From Erysipelothrix urinaevulpis (lineage in GTDB: Bacteria > Bacillota_I > Bacilli_A > Erysipelotrichales > Erysipelotrichaceae): a stretch of DNA of 64,000 nt. A program made the position numbers and the translations under genes. Below are positions 18,656 through 26,868 of this stretch, piece by piece. Location of the stretch: contig NZ_WTTB01000001.1 of the NCBI RefSeq assembly GCF_009828835.1, positions 310,001-374,000 on the forward strand, written 5' to 3'. The notes beneath the pieces were generated by a model. The model was not told the origin of the DNA. It did no database searches and saw nothing but the letters and a program-made list of their open reading frames with translations. Position 1 is the stretch's first letter. Every line of letters begins with the position of its first letter.

Positions 18656-19624
18656 ATGAGTCAAAATTTTTGGAAAAGTCTTCCTAAGCCTTTTTTTGTT
18701 TTAGCACCGATGGAAGATGTTACAGATATAGTGTTTCGAAAGGTTATCAGTGAAGCAAGTCGACCAGATGTGTTTTTTACAGAATTCACCAATAGTGAAA
18801 GCTATTGTCATACGGAAGGGAAAGAAAGCTTACGTGGTCGTTTAACGTTTGAGAAAGATGAAGGGCCAATTGTCGCTCATATATGGGGAGATGACCCTGA
18901 GTACTTTAAAGAAATGAGTCTTGGTCTTGCGAAAATGGGTTATGATGGCATTGATTTGAATATGGGCTGTCCTGCACCCAATGTTTTTAAACACGGTCGT
19001 GGATCAGGTTTAATCTTAAGACCAGAAAAAGCAGCAGAAATAATTCAAGCTACCAAGGCAGGTGGACTACCAGTCAGTGTAAAGACACGATTAGGTCACC
19101 GTTCTACATCAGAGTGGAAAGAATGGTTAGGTCATTTATTAAAACAAGACATTGCGAATCTTTCAATTCATTTAAGAACAAAAACGGAGATGAGTAAAGT
19201 AGATGCACATTGGGAACTCATTCCTGAAATAATGAAGTTAAGAGATGAAATAGCTCCAAATACCTTGATTACAGTTAATGGTGATATTATGGATTACCAA
19301 ATGGGTATGGAATTATATGAAAAATATGGGGTCGATGGCATCATGATAGGAAGAGGAATCTTCCATAATCCATACGCATTTTCAAAAGATAATTTTAAAG
19401 CTTCTCCTAAGCAATTGCTAAACTTATTAAGGTTTCATCTTGATACCTATGATCACTATGTAAAATTAGAGCCAAGTTTAAGAAAACCTTTGAAGAGATT
19501 CTTTAAAATATATGTTCGCGAAATGAAGGGTGCAAGTGATCTTCGTGTACAATTAATGGAAACAAAAACTACCGATGAAGTACGAAAAGTGTTAGAAGAA
19601 TTTGAAAGGCATATGGATATCTAA
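18656..19624 (+). CDS. dus: tRNA-dihydrouridine synthase
   Basis: 322 residues of FMN-binding TIM-barrel Dus type, which reduces uridine in tRNA to dihydrouridine. Markers are the FMN-binding N-terminus [11 protein letters not shown], the catalytic Cys in [18 protein letters not shown] (about residue 104), VKTRLG, and [16 protein letters not shown]. The ATG at 18656 is preferred because GTGAGG is 8 bp before it; the in-frame ATG at 18650 would be only 2 bp away. It is more like the divergent 'DusA/DusC-like' group than the usual Gram-positive DusB. Confidence 0.87.
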   Translation: MSQNFWKSLPKPFFVLAPMEDVTDIVFRKVISEASRPDVFFTEFTNSESYCHTEGKESLRGRLTFEKDEGPIVAHIWGDDPEYFKEMSLGLAKMGYDGIDLNMGCPAPNVFKHGRGSGLILRPEKAAEIIQATKAGGLPVSVKTRLGHRSTSEWKEWLGHLLKQDIANLSIHLRTKTEMSKVDAHWELIPEIMKLRDEIAPNTLITVNGDIMDYQMGMELYEKYGVDGIMIGRGIFHNPYAFSKDNFKASPKQLLNLLRFHLDTYDHYVKLEPSLRKPLKRFFKIYVREMKGASDLRVQLMETKTTDEVRKVLEEFERHMDI

Positions 19625-19655
19625 AAACGATCATTTCAAATGATCGTTTTTTTTT
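19624..19655. terminator. Bidirectional terminator between dus and deoR-type gene
   Basis: AAACGATCATTT / AAATGATCGTTT followed by a T-run on the plus strand and an A-run on the other side. It serves convergent genes. Confidence 0.88.
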
Positions 19656-20358
19656 ATAGCTGAATTTGTTCTGAGTAGACAACATAATTTATAGCTTCAA
19701 TGGAACATAATTTGTAGTTTGATTTGTAATTTTGTTTATGTTTTTCTAAAAGTACCACCTTTGTCTTGCTATGTTCGATTAAACTTTTCTTAACAATTGC
19801 CTCCATCATTGTACCTGTAAATAATGTATTGTCTTGGATACCATTAAAACCAATTAAAGCAACGTCAATGGTGTGACGAAGCATGGCTTCTTTAGTCTCT
19901 TCACCTTCAAAAGAGTTTGTACTCTTCATATAAGATCCACCTGTAAGAATAACACGAGAAAATTTATCTTTAATAATCTCAAAAACATTCATGGAATTAG
20001 TAATAACTGTTATATCCATCTTATCGGGCAACATTAAGCAAAATGTTTCATGAATCTTACTGGGGGTAACTGCTACAACATCACCAGGTTTAATAAGATC
20101 GAGTGCGTGTTTAATGATTTCGTGGTGTTCACCAAGATTTGAAATCGGTGAGCTCATGTTCATTCTATCAGCATACGATTCATCTAAAATCGCTCCTCCA
20201 TAATAGCGTTTAATCATTCCAATTTTTTCTAATTGATCAAGATCTCTTCGAATCGTTAGAGGACTTACTTGGTAACGTTCACTTAAATCTTTAACTCGTA
20301 CAATTTGTTTTTGTAGTAATAAATCAACAATTCCTGCTTGACGTGTATGTGGCATCAT
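19654..20358 (-). CDS. DeoR/GlpR-family transcriptional regulator
   Basis: 234 residues. The N-terminal HTH region (VRVKDLSERYQVSPLTIRRD, about 20-39) is followed by a DeoR sensor domain that normally binds a phosphorylated sugar (DVVAVTPSKIHETF, ILTGGSYMKSTNSFEG, DVALIGFNGI). GGAGG lies upstream of the start (minus strand). It is divergent from the mannose-family PTS operon, so it most likely represses that operon and itself from the shared intergenic region. Confidence 0.86.
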   Translation of the reverse strand: MMPHTRQAGIVDLLLQKQIVRVKDLSERYQVSPLTIRRDLDQLEKIGMIKRYYGGAILDESYADRMNMSSPISNLGEHHEIIKHALDLIKPGDVVAVTPSKIHETFCLMLPDKMDITVITNSMNVFEIIKDKFSRVILTGGSYMKSTNSFEGEETKEAMLRHTIDVALIGFNGIQDNTLFTGTMMEAIVKKSLIEHSKTKVVLLEKHKQNYKSNYKLCSIEAINYVVYSEQIQL

Positions 20359-20390
20359 ATCCTCCTTGTGAAATTATATCAATTAAATCA

Positions 20391-20410
20391 TAAAACGTTC
20401 ATAAACGTTC
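20391..20410. promoter_or_regulatory. Direct repeat AAACGTTC, likely DeoR operator
   Basis: Two copies of AAACGTTC stand 10 bp apart (one helical turn; 20393-20400 and 20403-20410) in the divergent promoter region. Helical phasing and place fit the binding site of the adjacent DeoR-type protein. Confidence 0.5.
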
Positions 20411-20466
20411 GTACTTGAACTCTTTAAAAATATTATACATCAATAATTACAATAAACCAGTCAAAA

Positions 20467-20481
20467 ATGAAAGCGCATACT
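20467..20481 (+). promoter_or_regulatory. cre site before the mannose-family PTS operon
   Basis: ATGAAAGCGCATACT matches the CcpA consensus WTGNAANCGNWNNCW at every defined position, 28 bp before the EIIA start codon. It implies carbon catabolite repression. Confidence 0.75.
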
Positions 20482-20509
20482 TTATACTTTAGTTAAGGAG
20501 GTGGAAAGA

Positions 20510-20908
20510 GTGTTCCAAGTATTGGTATTAAGTCATGGTAATTTGAGTGTGGGAATGAAAGAAACCCTTGATTTATTTGAGATCAATTATGATTGCTGTA
20601 GGTTTGTTAATGCTTATGTGAGTGAAGAGGATCCACGTTCACTGATTAAAGATTTTTTAACATTGACCCCAAAGAAAGTAATTTTGACGGACCTTAAATC
20701 AGGGAGTTTAACAAGACTTGCTATTGAAGAGGGTGTATTAGATAGAGATGATGTTTATTTAATTAGTGGATTCAATTTAGCAATGTTGATTGGTATTTTG
20801 ACTCAACAATCACTGAATGACACTGTGATTGAGGAGGTAATCGCTTTTTCACAAATGGATATAGAGCGCTTAGAGAATCAAGAAGTGGAAGAAGAATCAT
20901 TCTTTTAG
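20510..20908 (+). CDS. PTS EIIA, mannose/fructose/sorbose family
   Basis: 132 residues. The phospho-accepting His is in VLVLSHGNLSVGM (about His9), as in EIIA(Man) domains. It accepts phosphate from HPr and passes it to EIIB. The GTG at 20510 is chosen because AAGGAG ends 9 bp before it and the protein then starts right at the family's first beta strand; GTG at 20501 lies inside the ribosome binding site. It is the first gene of a IIA-IIB-IIC-IID-aldolase operon. Confidence 0.8.
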   Translation: MFQVLVLSHGNLSVGMKETLDLFEINYDCCRFVNAYVSEEDPRSLIKDFLTLTPKKVILTDLKSGSLTRLAIEEGVLDRDDVYLISGFNLAMLIGILTQQSLNDTVIEEVIAFSQMDIERLENQEVEEESFF

Positions 20909-20919
20909 GAGGAAGGTAT

Positions 20920-21405
20920 ATGATTGAATTAAGAGTTGATGATCGTTTAATTCATGGTCAAGTAGCACTATTGTGGAGCAAGCATTTAAAGATAAAAGGG
21001 ATTATTGTCGCTAATGATGCTGCAGCTACAAGTAAGGTACAACAAGCATCTTTAAAAATGGCTGCACCACAAGGAATTAACGTATTAATTAAATCCTTGG
21101 ATGAAGCAAGTGACATTTTAAATGATCCACGCGCTGGTTCAATGAACATCTTGTTGTTGTGTAAAAGTGTTACTGATGCATATGAAATGTTAAAAAATGT
21201 AACGTCAATTGATCGGATTAATATTGCGAACGTTGGTCGATTTGATGGGGAAGAACTATCAACGAAGCACAAATTATTTTCTACACTTTATTTAGATAAC
21301 AGTGATTTGGAGAGTTTTAAGGCCATTCAAAAAATGTCGGTTAAAATGGTCCATCAAATCTCACCAGATTCAAATGAAAGAGACTTGAAAGGAGTCAATG
21401 TATGA
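20920..21405 (+). CDS. PTS EIIB, mannose/fructose/sorbose family
   Basis: 161 residues starting with the diagnostic RVDDRLIHGQVALLW; His12 is the phosphorylation site. It transfers phosphate to the incoming sugar at the IIC/IID membrane complex. AGGAGGAAGG precedes the ATG. It overlaps the IIC gene by 4 bp (ATGA). Confidence 0.9.
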   Translation: MIELRVDDRLIHGQVALLWSKHLKIKGIIVANDAAATSKVQQASLKMAAPQGINVLIKSLDEASDILNDPRAGSMNILLLCKSVTDAYEMLKNVTSIDRINIANVGRFDGEELSTKHKLFSTLYLDNSDLESFKAIQKMSVKMVHQISPDSNERDLKGVNV

Positions 21406-22196
21406 TTACGACGATGCAAGCAGTTATGTTGGGATTAGTACTCTTTGTAACGTTTGGTGGTAACTGGTTAACAGGGCAATCGATGTTAGATAGACCAATT
21501 GTGGTAGCGCCTTTAGTTGGTTTAGTTTTTAATGATTTACAAACAGGAATTATTATCGGTGCATCGTTAGAAGCCTTGTTTATGGGGGCAGTTAATATTG
21601 GAGGGGCAGCACCTATAAATCCATCTTTTGGAACCTTACTGTCCGCAAGTTTTGCATTAGCAACTCAAGGTGGTGTGGAAACGGCACTGGCTCTTGCATT
21701 ACCATTGGGATTATTTGGTGGTGCATTAGAAACTGTTGCTGGAATAATTATGAGCTTATTTGTGAATAAGCAAGAGGAACTTGCTTCTCAAGGTAAAGTT
21801 AAAGAAATAGTTAGAATGCATTATGGTTTATGGTTTGGAAAATATATGGTATTTGGTATAATTGCAGCTATTTTAGTGAAAATAGGATTAGAACCTGTCA
21901 AGCACTTAATGGATATATCACCAGAATGGATCATTCATGGTTTCCAAGTAGCGGGTGGATTACTACCAGGCCTTGGATTTGCAATGTTACTCAAGTTATT
22001 GTGGGATAAAAAACTTGCAGTTTTCTATCTACTTGGCTTTGTTTTAGCAGCATATTTCAATATACCTTTAATTGCTTTAGCGGTCATTGGTTTTGCTCTT
22101 GTTTACATAATTGCAATGCAAAGCTATGAAAATCTAGGAAGCAATAAAGCTGTTGATGTAGAACAGGATGAAGTGGAGGGATTCTTTGATGTCTAA
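21402..22196 (+). CDS. PTS EIIC, mannose/fructose/sorbose family
   Basis: A 264-residue membrane subunit with the family motif GGAAPINPSFGTLLSASFALATQGG and about seven to eight helices. The C-terminal tail is short and acidic. It is coupled to IIB by a 4-bp overlap and to IID by an 8-bp overlap. Confidence 0.88.
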   Translation: MITTMQAVMLGLVLFVTFGGNWLTGQSMLDRPIVVAPLVGLVFNDLQTGIIIGASLEALFMGAVNIGGAAPINPSFGTLLSASFALATQGGVETALALALPLGLFGGALETVAGIIMSLFVNKQEELASQGKVKEIVRMHYGLWFGKYMVFGIIAAILVKIGLEPVKHLMDISPEWIIHGFQVAGGLLPGLGFAMLLKLLWDKKLAVFYLLGFVLAAYFNIPLIALAVIGFALVYIIAMQSYENLGSNKAVDVEQDEVEGFFDV

Positions 22197-23007
22197 AAAC
22201 CAATTAACAAAGCAAGAAGAGAAAAATATTAACAAAATGTTTTGGCGATCATTTACACTGTTTTCTTCCTTTGGATATGCAAACCATGGAGCAACAGGAT
22301 TCTTGTACTCAGTATTACCTTTCCTAGAAGAATATTATGAAGGGGAAGAATTAAAAGAAGCGATGGATCGAAACATTGTATGGTTTAACACAACCCATCC
22401 TTTCTCAACCTTTATCATGGGGTTAGTCAGTTCCATGGAAAAAGAAAATTCAGAAAATCCAGATTTTGACACTGATTCAATTAACGCTGTAAAAACCAGT
22501 TTAATGGGGCCACTTGCGGGTATTGGTGATTCAATATTTTGGGGAATTATACGAATTATTGCAGCAGGGATCGCAATTGGTTTAGGAATGCAAGGAAATG
22601 TTCTTGCACCGATTGTGTTCATACTAATTTATAATATTCCATCAGTCCTTTTAAGATACTATAATGCAAGAATTGGTTATTTGTTAGGTTCAACATATTT
22701 AGAAAAAGTTTATGAATCAGGCTTAATTCACATATTAACGAAAGCCGCAAGTTCATTAGGCTTATTTATGATTGGTGCTATGACAGTTAGTTTTATTTCA
22801 TTTAATACAAGCTTGGAGATTGTGTTCTCGCCAGAAAACACGATGGTTGTTCAAGATGTGTTAGATCAATTATTTGTCGGTTTAATTCCACTTGTTTATA
22901 CCCTTGGTTCCCATTACTTAATGAGCAAAAAGAAATGGTCATTTAATAGAGTGTTAGTGGTAACCATTGTGATATGTTTAATTTTATCATTTATAGGAGT
23001 TGTATAA
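22189..23007 (+). CDS. PTS EIID, mannose/fructose/sorbose family
   Basis: 272 residues. The N-terminal half holds the family pattern MFWRSFTLFSSFGYANHGATGFLYSVLP (described in part) and GPLAGIGDSIFWGIIRIIAAG; the C-terminal end is hydrophobic. The ATG at 22189 has GGAGGG in front; an upstream in-frame ATG at 22168 falls before that site. It forms the transport complex with IIC. Confidence 0.88.
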   Translation: MSKNQLTKQEEKNINKMFWRSFTLFSSFGYANHGATGFLYSVLPFLEEYYEGEELKEAMDRNIVWFNTTHPFSTFIMGLVSSMEKENSENPDFDTDSINAVKTSLMGPLAGIGDSIFWGIIRIIAAGIAIGLGMQGNVLAPIVFILIYNIPSVLLRYYNARIGYLLGSTYLEKVYESGLIHILTKAASSLGLFMIGAMTVSFISFNTSLEIVFSPENTMVVQDVLDQLFVGLIPLVYTLGSHYLMSKKKWSFNRVLVVTIVICLILSFIGVV

Positions 23008-23873
23008 TGTTAGTAAATTCAAAGAAAATATTAGAAATGGCAAAAGATATGAAAGCTGGTATTCCAGCCCCAAATGTTTATAGTTCAAAAAATATTAAGG
23101 GATTAATAGAAGTAGCTGATGAAATGAATTGCCCATTAATCATTAGCTTTGCAGAAGCGCAAGAAGATTTAATGGATTTAAGTATCGAAGAGATGGCGAC
23201 ATTAGTGCGCTATTATGGTGAAAAAGCCAACGTTCCAATTTGTCTACATCTTGATCATGGACAAACATACGAAGCAATTGAAAGAGCCGTCCATAGTGGA
23301 TTTACTTCGGTAATGATTGATGCATCAAGTGAAACATTTGATGACAACGTTGCCATATCAAAGAAAGTTGTTGAGCTAGCAAGACCTTTGAATATAACGG
23401 TTGAAGCAGAAATTGGTCATGTAGGATCAGGGGAAAATTATGAAAATCATGAGCTAAGAGATTCTCAATTAACGGAAGTTGAAGAGGCAGTATCGTTTTA
23501 TCAAGAAACAAAGGTGGATTCACTCGCAATTGCAATTGGAACAGCACACGGTAGTTATGTTGGTGTGCCTGAAATTGATTTTGTTCGTTTAGAGGCCATT
23601 AAAAACGCAATCGAAATACCATTAGTTCTACACGGTGGTTCATCGTCTGGTGAACAAAATTTACAGACGGCAGTTTCATTAGGTATTACAAAAGTGAATG
23701 TATTTACAGATTTCTTAACAGCGAGCATGAATGCATTAAAAGAAACAGATGACTTCATGGTTAATTGGAATCGAATGTATGAGGAACAGAAAAAAGTTTT
23801 ACGGTCATATTTCAAATATCTGAACACTGAAAAAATTCAAGACCATAAAGACTGGCAAGATTTAATCAAATGA
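23007..23873 (+). CDS. Class II fructose/tagatose-bisphosphate aldolase
   Basis: A 288-residue zinc-dependent aldolase. Metal and catalytic motifs are CLHLDHGQ, VEAEIGHVGSGEN, IAIGTAHGSY, VLHGGSS and KVNVFTDF. The ATG at 23007 shares bases with the IID stop (TAATG) and has AGGAG in front. It cleaves a ketose-1,6-bisphosphate, or a related phosphorylated sugar, delivered by the preceding PTS. The operon lacks a 1-phosphofructokinase or isomerase, so the PTS cargo may be a ketose acted on by shared enzymes. Fructose versus tagatose type cannot be settled. Confidence 0.86.
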   Translation: MLVNSKKILEMAKDMKAGIPAPNVYSSKNIKGLIEVADEMNCPLIISFAEAQEDLMDLSIEEMATLVRYYGEKANVPICLHLDHGQTYEAIERAVHSGFTSVMIDASSETFDDNVAISKKVVELARPLNITVEAEIGHVGSGENYENHELRDSQLTEVEEAVSFYQETKVDSLAIAIGTAHGSYVGVPEIDFVRLEAIKNAIEIPLVLHGGSSSGEQNLQTAVSLGITKVNVFTDFLTASMNALKETDDFMVNWNRMYEEQKKVLRSYFKYLNTEKIQDHKDWQDLIK

Positions 23874-23878
23874 TAGAC

Positions 23879-23912
23879 AAGAAACTCCAAGTAAAATTTG
23901 GAGTTTCTTTTA
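23879..23912 (+). terminator. Terminator of the mannose-family PTS operon
   Basis: AAGAAACTCCAA / TTGGAGTTTCTT, 7-base loop, T-rich tail. Confidence 0.88.
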
Positions 23913-23981
23913 ATTCATAAAGCGTCATTGAATAAAAAAATTAAAAATATGCTATATTAATAGAGACGAAAGGAGTATTTT

Positions 23982-24101
23982 ATGAAAACATATTCAGATA
24001 TTATTAAAAAAATTGCTCCTGTACCCGATGTGGATGTTTTAATCTAAAGTCCCATTGTGGCAGGAATAAAACATCTAAATACTAAAAAAGAATCAAACTA
24101 A
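23982..24101 (+). pseudogene. Short broken ORF (21 codons, in-frame stop, 17 more)
   Basis: A good ribosome binding site (AAAGGAG) precedes an ATG that reads MKTYSDIIKKIAPVPDVDVL and stops with TAA at 24045-24047. The same frame then continues through SPIVAGIKHLNTKKESN to a second TAA at 24099-24101. It could be a real 21-residue peptide or, more likely given the decayed gene just downstream, a gene remnant with a nonsense mutation. I do not recognise the family. Confidence 0.35.
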
Positions 24102-24105
24102 CATT

Positions 24106-24142
24106 AACTCGGAGTTCCGATACAATGTCAGTGCTCCGAGTT
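24106..24142. repeat. Inverted repeat before the typA-like pseudogene
   Basis: AACTCGGAG / CTCCGAGTT, 9-bp arms separated by 19 bases, 19 bp before the pseudogene start. No long T-run follows. It could be a leader hairpin or an old terminator. Confidence 0.5.
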
Positions 24143-24160
24143 CATAATAAAAGGAGTACT

Positions 24161-25786
24161 ATGAAGAATATTAATATAGGTATAGTTGCCCATGTCGATG
24201 TTGGTAAAAGCACGTTTGTTGATGCACTATTGCATGAACACTATTTTAATAGTGCACAAACAAATGACCAAATCATTGATAAATTTGACTTAGAACAAGA
24301 ACGTGGTATCACAATATATTCTAAAAATTGTTCCATAAACTATAAAAATACAAAAATAAATAATATCGATACACCAGGACATGCTGATTTTTCGAGTGAA
24401 GCCGAAAGAGTTGTCAAAACAGTTGATACGGTCTTATTGCTGCTTGATCTAATATATAACTTATTCATAGATCTTGATGCAAACGATACTCAGTTTAACT
24501 TTCCTATTCTTTATGGGACAGCACGGGATCGCGTATTTATAAAGATTTAAATTCTTATAATGAAGGCATAACAATAGTTTTAGATTAATTTATAGAACGA
24601 TGTCGATTTCAAAATAATACATCTCTACCGGCTCTATATCAAGCGTATTCAAAAGAATACAATAATCATTATGGCTTATTAACCATTGGTCGGCTTTATC
24701 AAGGTACACTCGAGAAAAACAAATCGTACTTTAAAAAATCCGCTGATAAACAAGACTCAACGATTAAAATCAAACAATTATTTACTTATGATGGTCTAAC
24801 GTTCAAACCAGTTAAAAAAGTTTGTGCTGGTGATATTACGATAATAGTAAGAATTGATACGATTGAATTAGGTGATTCACTTGCAGAAACGAGTGATCAA
24901 GAGGCTCTTTCGAGAGTTGAAATGGACAAACCTAAGATTTCTTTTATTTTAGGGGTCAATGGCTTAGCGATGTCAGGATTAGAAGGTCAGTACAAAACTT
25001 CGACACAAATATATGATCGACTTAATCATGAAACGAAAATTAACCCAGGAATAAAAATTGAAAAAAAGCAAACTCTAATAACTTCAAAGTGTTAACACGA
25101 GGAATGTTACAGTTTTCTGTTTTAGTAGAAACCATGCGTCGTGAAGGTTACGAATTTGAAGTCCCAAGACCCAATGTTGAATACCGTTTTGTTGGTGAAA
25201 AAATGGAACCGATTGAAAGGTTGGAATGCATTATCTTTATTGAATTCAATAATAACGTATCGCATGGCCTTGAAATGAGAAAAGCAGAACTTGAAAATGT
25301 GGAGTATTACGACACTTATTTAAAGCAAATTTGGTTAATGCCGAGCCAATCATTAGTTGGATTAAATGATTTAATTTTAAACCTTACAAGAGGGAAAGGA
25401 ACTTTTTCTCGTCGATTCTATGATTATCTTTCTTATAAAGGTGATTTAATGAAATGCATTAACGGATCGATGATATCCAATGAAAACGGCATATCCATGT
25501 TGTATTCCATGTTTCACTTAAAGGATAGAGGCGATTTTTATCCAAGAGAAAACAATGGTCTATAAAGGAATGATTGTTGGTGTTGTCATCGAATCAATAA
25601 TTAGAAGTAAATGTTATTAAAAATAAGCGTTTAAATAGTTTTAGAGGTAATGGAAGTGGTGGTAAAGAAGAAGCATTAAAAATTGATCCACCGATTCAAG
25701 TAAATTTTGAGTATTTGATTGCTTACATTAACGATGATGAATGTATAGAAATAACGCCATCAAATATTAGAGCAAGAAACAAGTAA
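24161..25786 (+). pseudogene. Decayed TypA/BipA-like translational GTPase
   Basis: Collinear fragments of a TypA/BipA-type GTPase lie in at least four successive frame changes. Fragment 1 (24161-24550) has the P-loop IVAHVDVGKSTFVDALL, switch I DLEQERGIT and DTPGHADF. It then jumps from VDTVLLLLD to LIYNLFIDLD, missing about 40 residues including the NKxD motif. Fragment 2 (from about 24607, another frame) has NNHYGLLTIGRLYQGT and the EALSRVEMDKP region. Fragment 3 (25089-25565) has SVLVETMRREGYEFEVPRP. The last pieces (YKGMIVGVVIE; EITPSNIRARNK) end at 25786. A nonfunctional paralogue is the best reading; an intact typA probably exists elsewhere. Confidence 0.85.
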
Positions 25787-25818
25787 AAAAGTTCAGGAAA
25801 CTGAACTTTTTTACTTGT
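25779..25818. terminator. Perfect 18-bp-arm bidirectional terminator
   Basis: ACAAGTAAAAAAGTTCAG, GAAA loop, then its exact reverse complement. The arms contain the final stop of the pseudogene and the stop of the convergent AraC gene; both end with the same ACAAGTAA. T-runs exist in both directions. Confidence 0.9.
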
Positions 25819-26716
25819 CTAAGTCAGCTGAAAAGTAGACTCCATTAATTTCGTGGTTAATAGCCTCCCCAAACGTACGAATACTTTTCGCTTCTTTTTT
25901 CCAAGAGATTGATAAGGCTTCTGAGGGAGTTATTCCAAATTGGTTTTTAAATGATTTAGAGAAATAAGGGACTGAATTAAAACCACAATAATTGCTAGTT
26001 TCTGATACATTCATTTTTTGTTTTATAAGTAAATTATAGGCTTGAAAACATCTAAACTTTAAAACATAATTACTGAAATTAGTTTGAGTTAATTCTGTAA
26101 ATAGTCTAGATAAATAAAACTTACTGACACCAATACTTTCACTAACATCTTCCAAAGTTAATGGCTGTTGATAATTAAAATGAATATAAGTCATTGCATT
26201 TTGAACTAAATCTAATTTTGATTGTGAGTTTTCGATTGGAGTGTCAGCGACTAATTGGTTTCTGAATAGAGTAATTAGAATGGTATTACATAATGCTTTA
26301 ATCGCAAGTTCATAGTGATTTTTTAATTCCTTTATTTCATATGCTACAAGCTCCATTAGCCGTATGAGTTCAGGATCTTGATTGATACTCTTAAAGGTAT
26401 TAAGTTGAGTATCAAAATCAAAAGAACGGCAAAAACTATAATCAAGAATTAAACAGTAATATTCTACTTCGTTTGTGATTGGTTTGATTGCATGAATCTC
26501 ATTACTATTTATAACAACCACACTACCCTGATTTACTGTGTAAATAGTTTGATCGAGATTTACTTCAATGGTACCTTCTATAACTAAAAGTAATTCTAGA
26601 TTAGCGTGCCAATGGGGAAGGATATGTGAATAGCCTCTCACGAGTCGATCGTTATGAAAAATGATTGGAATATGAGGATTATCAAATGTATGAAGTTCAT
26701 AAATTATTTTAGCCAA
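25811..26716 (-). CDS. AraC-family regulator 1 (cupin sensor + AraC HTH)
   Basis: 301 residues from a TTG at 26714-26716, chosen because AGGGGTGA precedes it and the start then aligns with the paralogue at 40782-41696 (both begin with a short lead to YELH.FDNP). An N-terminal cupin-type sensor has HWHANLELLLVIEG and GSVVVINSNEIHAI. Two C-terminal HTH motifs follow (LEDVSESIGVSKFYLSRLF and ETSNYCGFNSVPYFSKSFK). It is divergent from the LPXTG protein gene and probably activates the 26869-40795 block in response to a sugar. Confidence 0.85.
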   Translation of the reverse strand: MAKIIYELHTFDNPHIPIIFHNDRLVRGYSHILPHWHANLELLLVIEGTIEVNLDQTIYTVNQGSVVVINSNEIHAIKPITNEVEYYCLILDYSFCRSFDFDTQLNTFKSINQDPELIRLMELVAYEIKELKNHYELAIKALCNTILITLFRNQLVADTPIENSQSKLDLVQNAMTYIHFNYQQPLTLEDVSESIGVSKFYLSRLFTELTQTNFSNYVLKFRCFQAYNLLIKQKMNVSETSNYCGFNSVPYFSKSFKNQFGITPSEALSISWKKEAKSIRTFGEAINHEINGVYFSADLDK

Positions 26717-26817
26717 AATAATCACCCCTATCTGCACCAAGTATATCATAGGAAATTTTATAAATGAGAAAAATATTGCTATTTGATTAAACTGTTTTGT
26801 CGGAATTAAAGAAAATG

Positions 26818-26832
26818 ATGAAAACGCTATCA
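26818..26832 (+). promoter_or_regulatory. cre site before the LPXTG surface-protein gene
   Basis: ATGAAAACGCTATCA matches WTGNAANCGNWNNCW at every defined position, 37 bp before the start codon. Confidence 0.75.
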
Positions 26833-26868
26833 AGGTGTGATAAATTTAGGGCAAAAGGAGGAAAAGTC

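Noticed and set aside
26717-26833. Longer N-terminus for AraC regulator 1 (start at 26833)
   Set aside because: The extra residues are hydrophobic and unlike the paralogue; the TTG at 26714-26716 has a good ribosome binding site and matches the paralogue's start.
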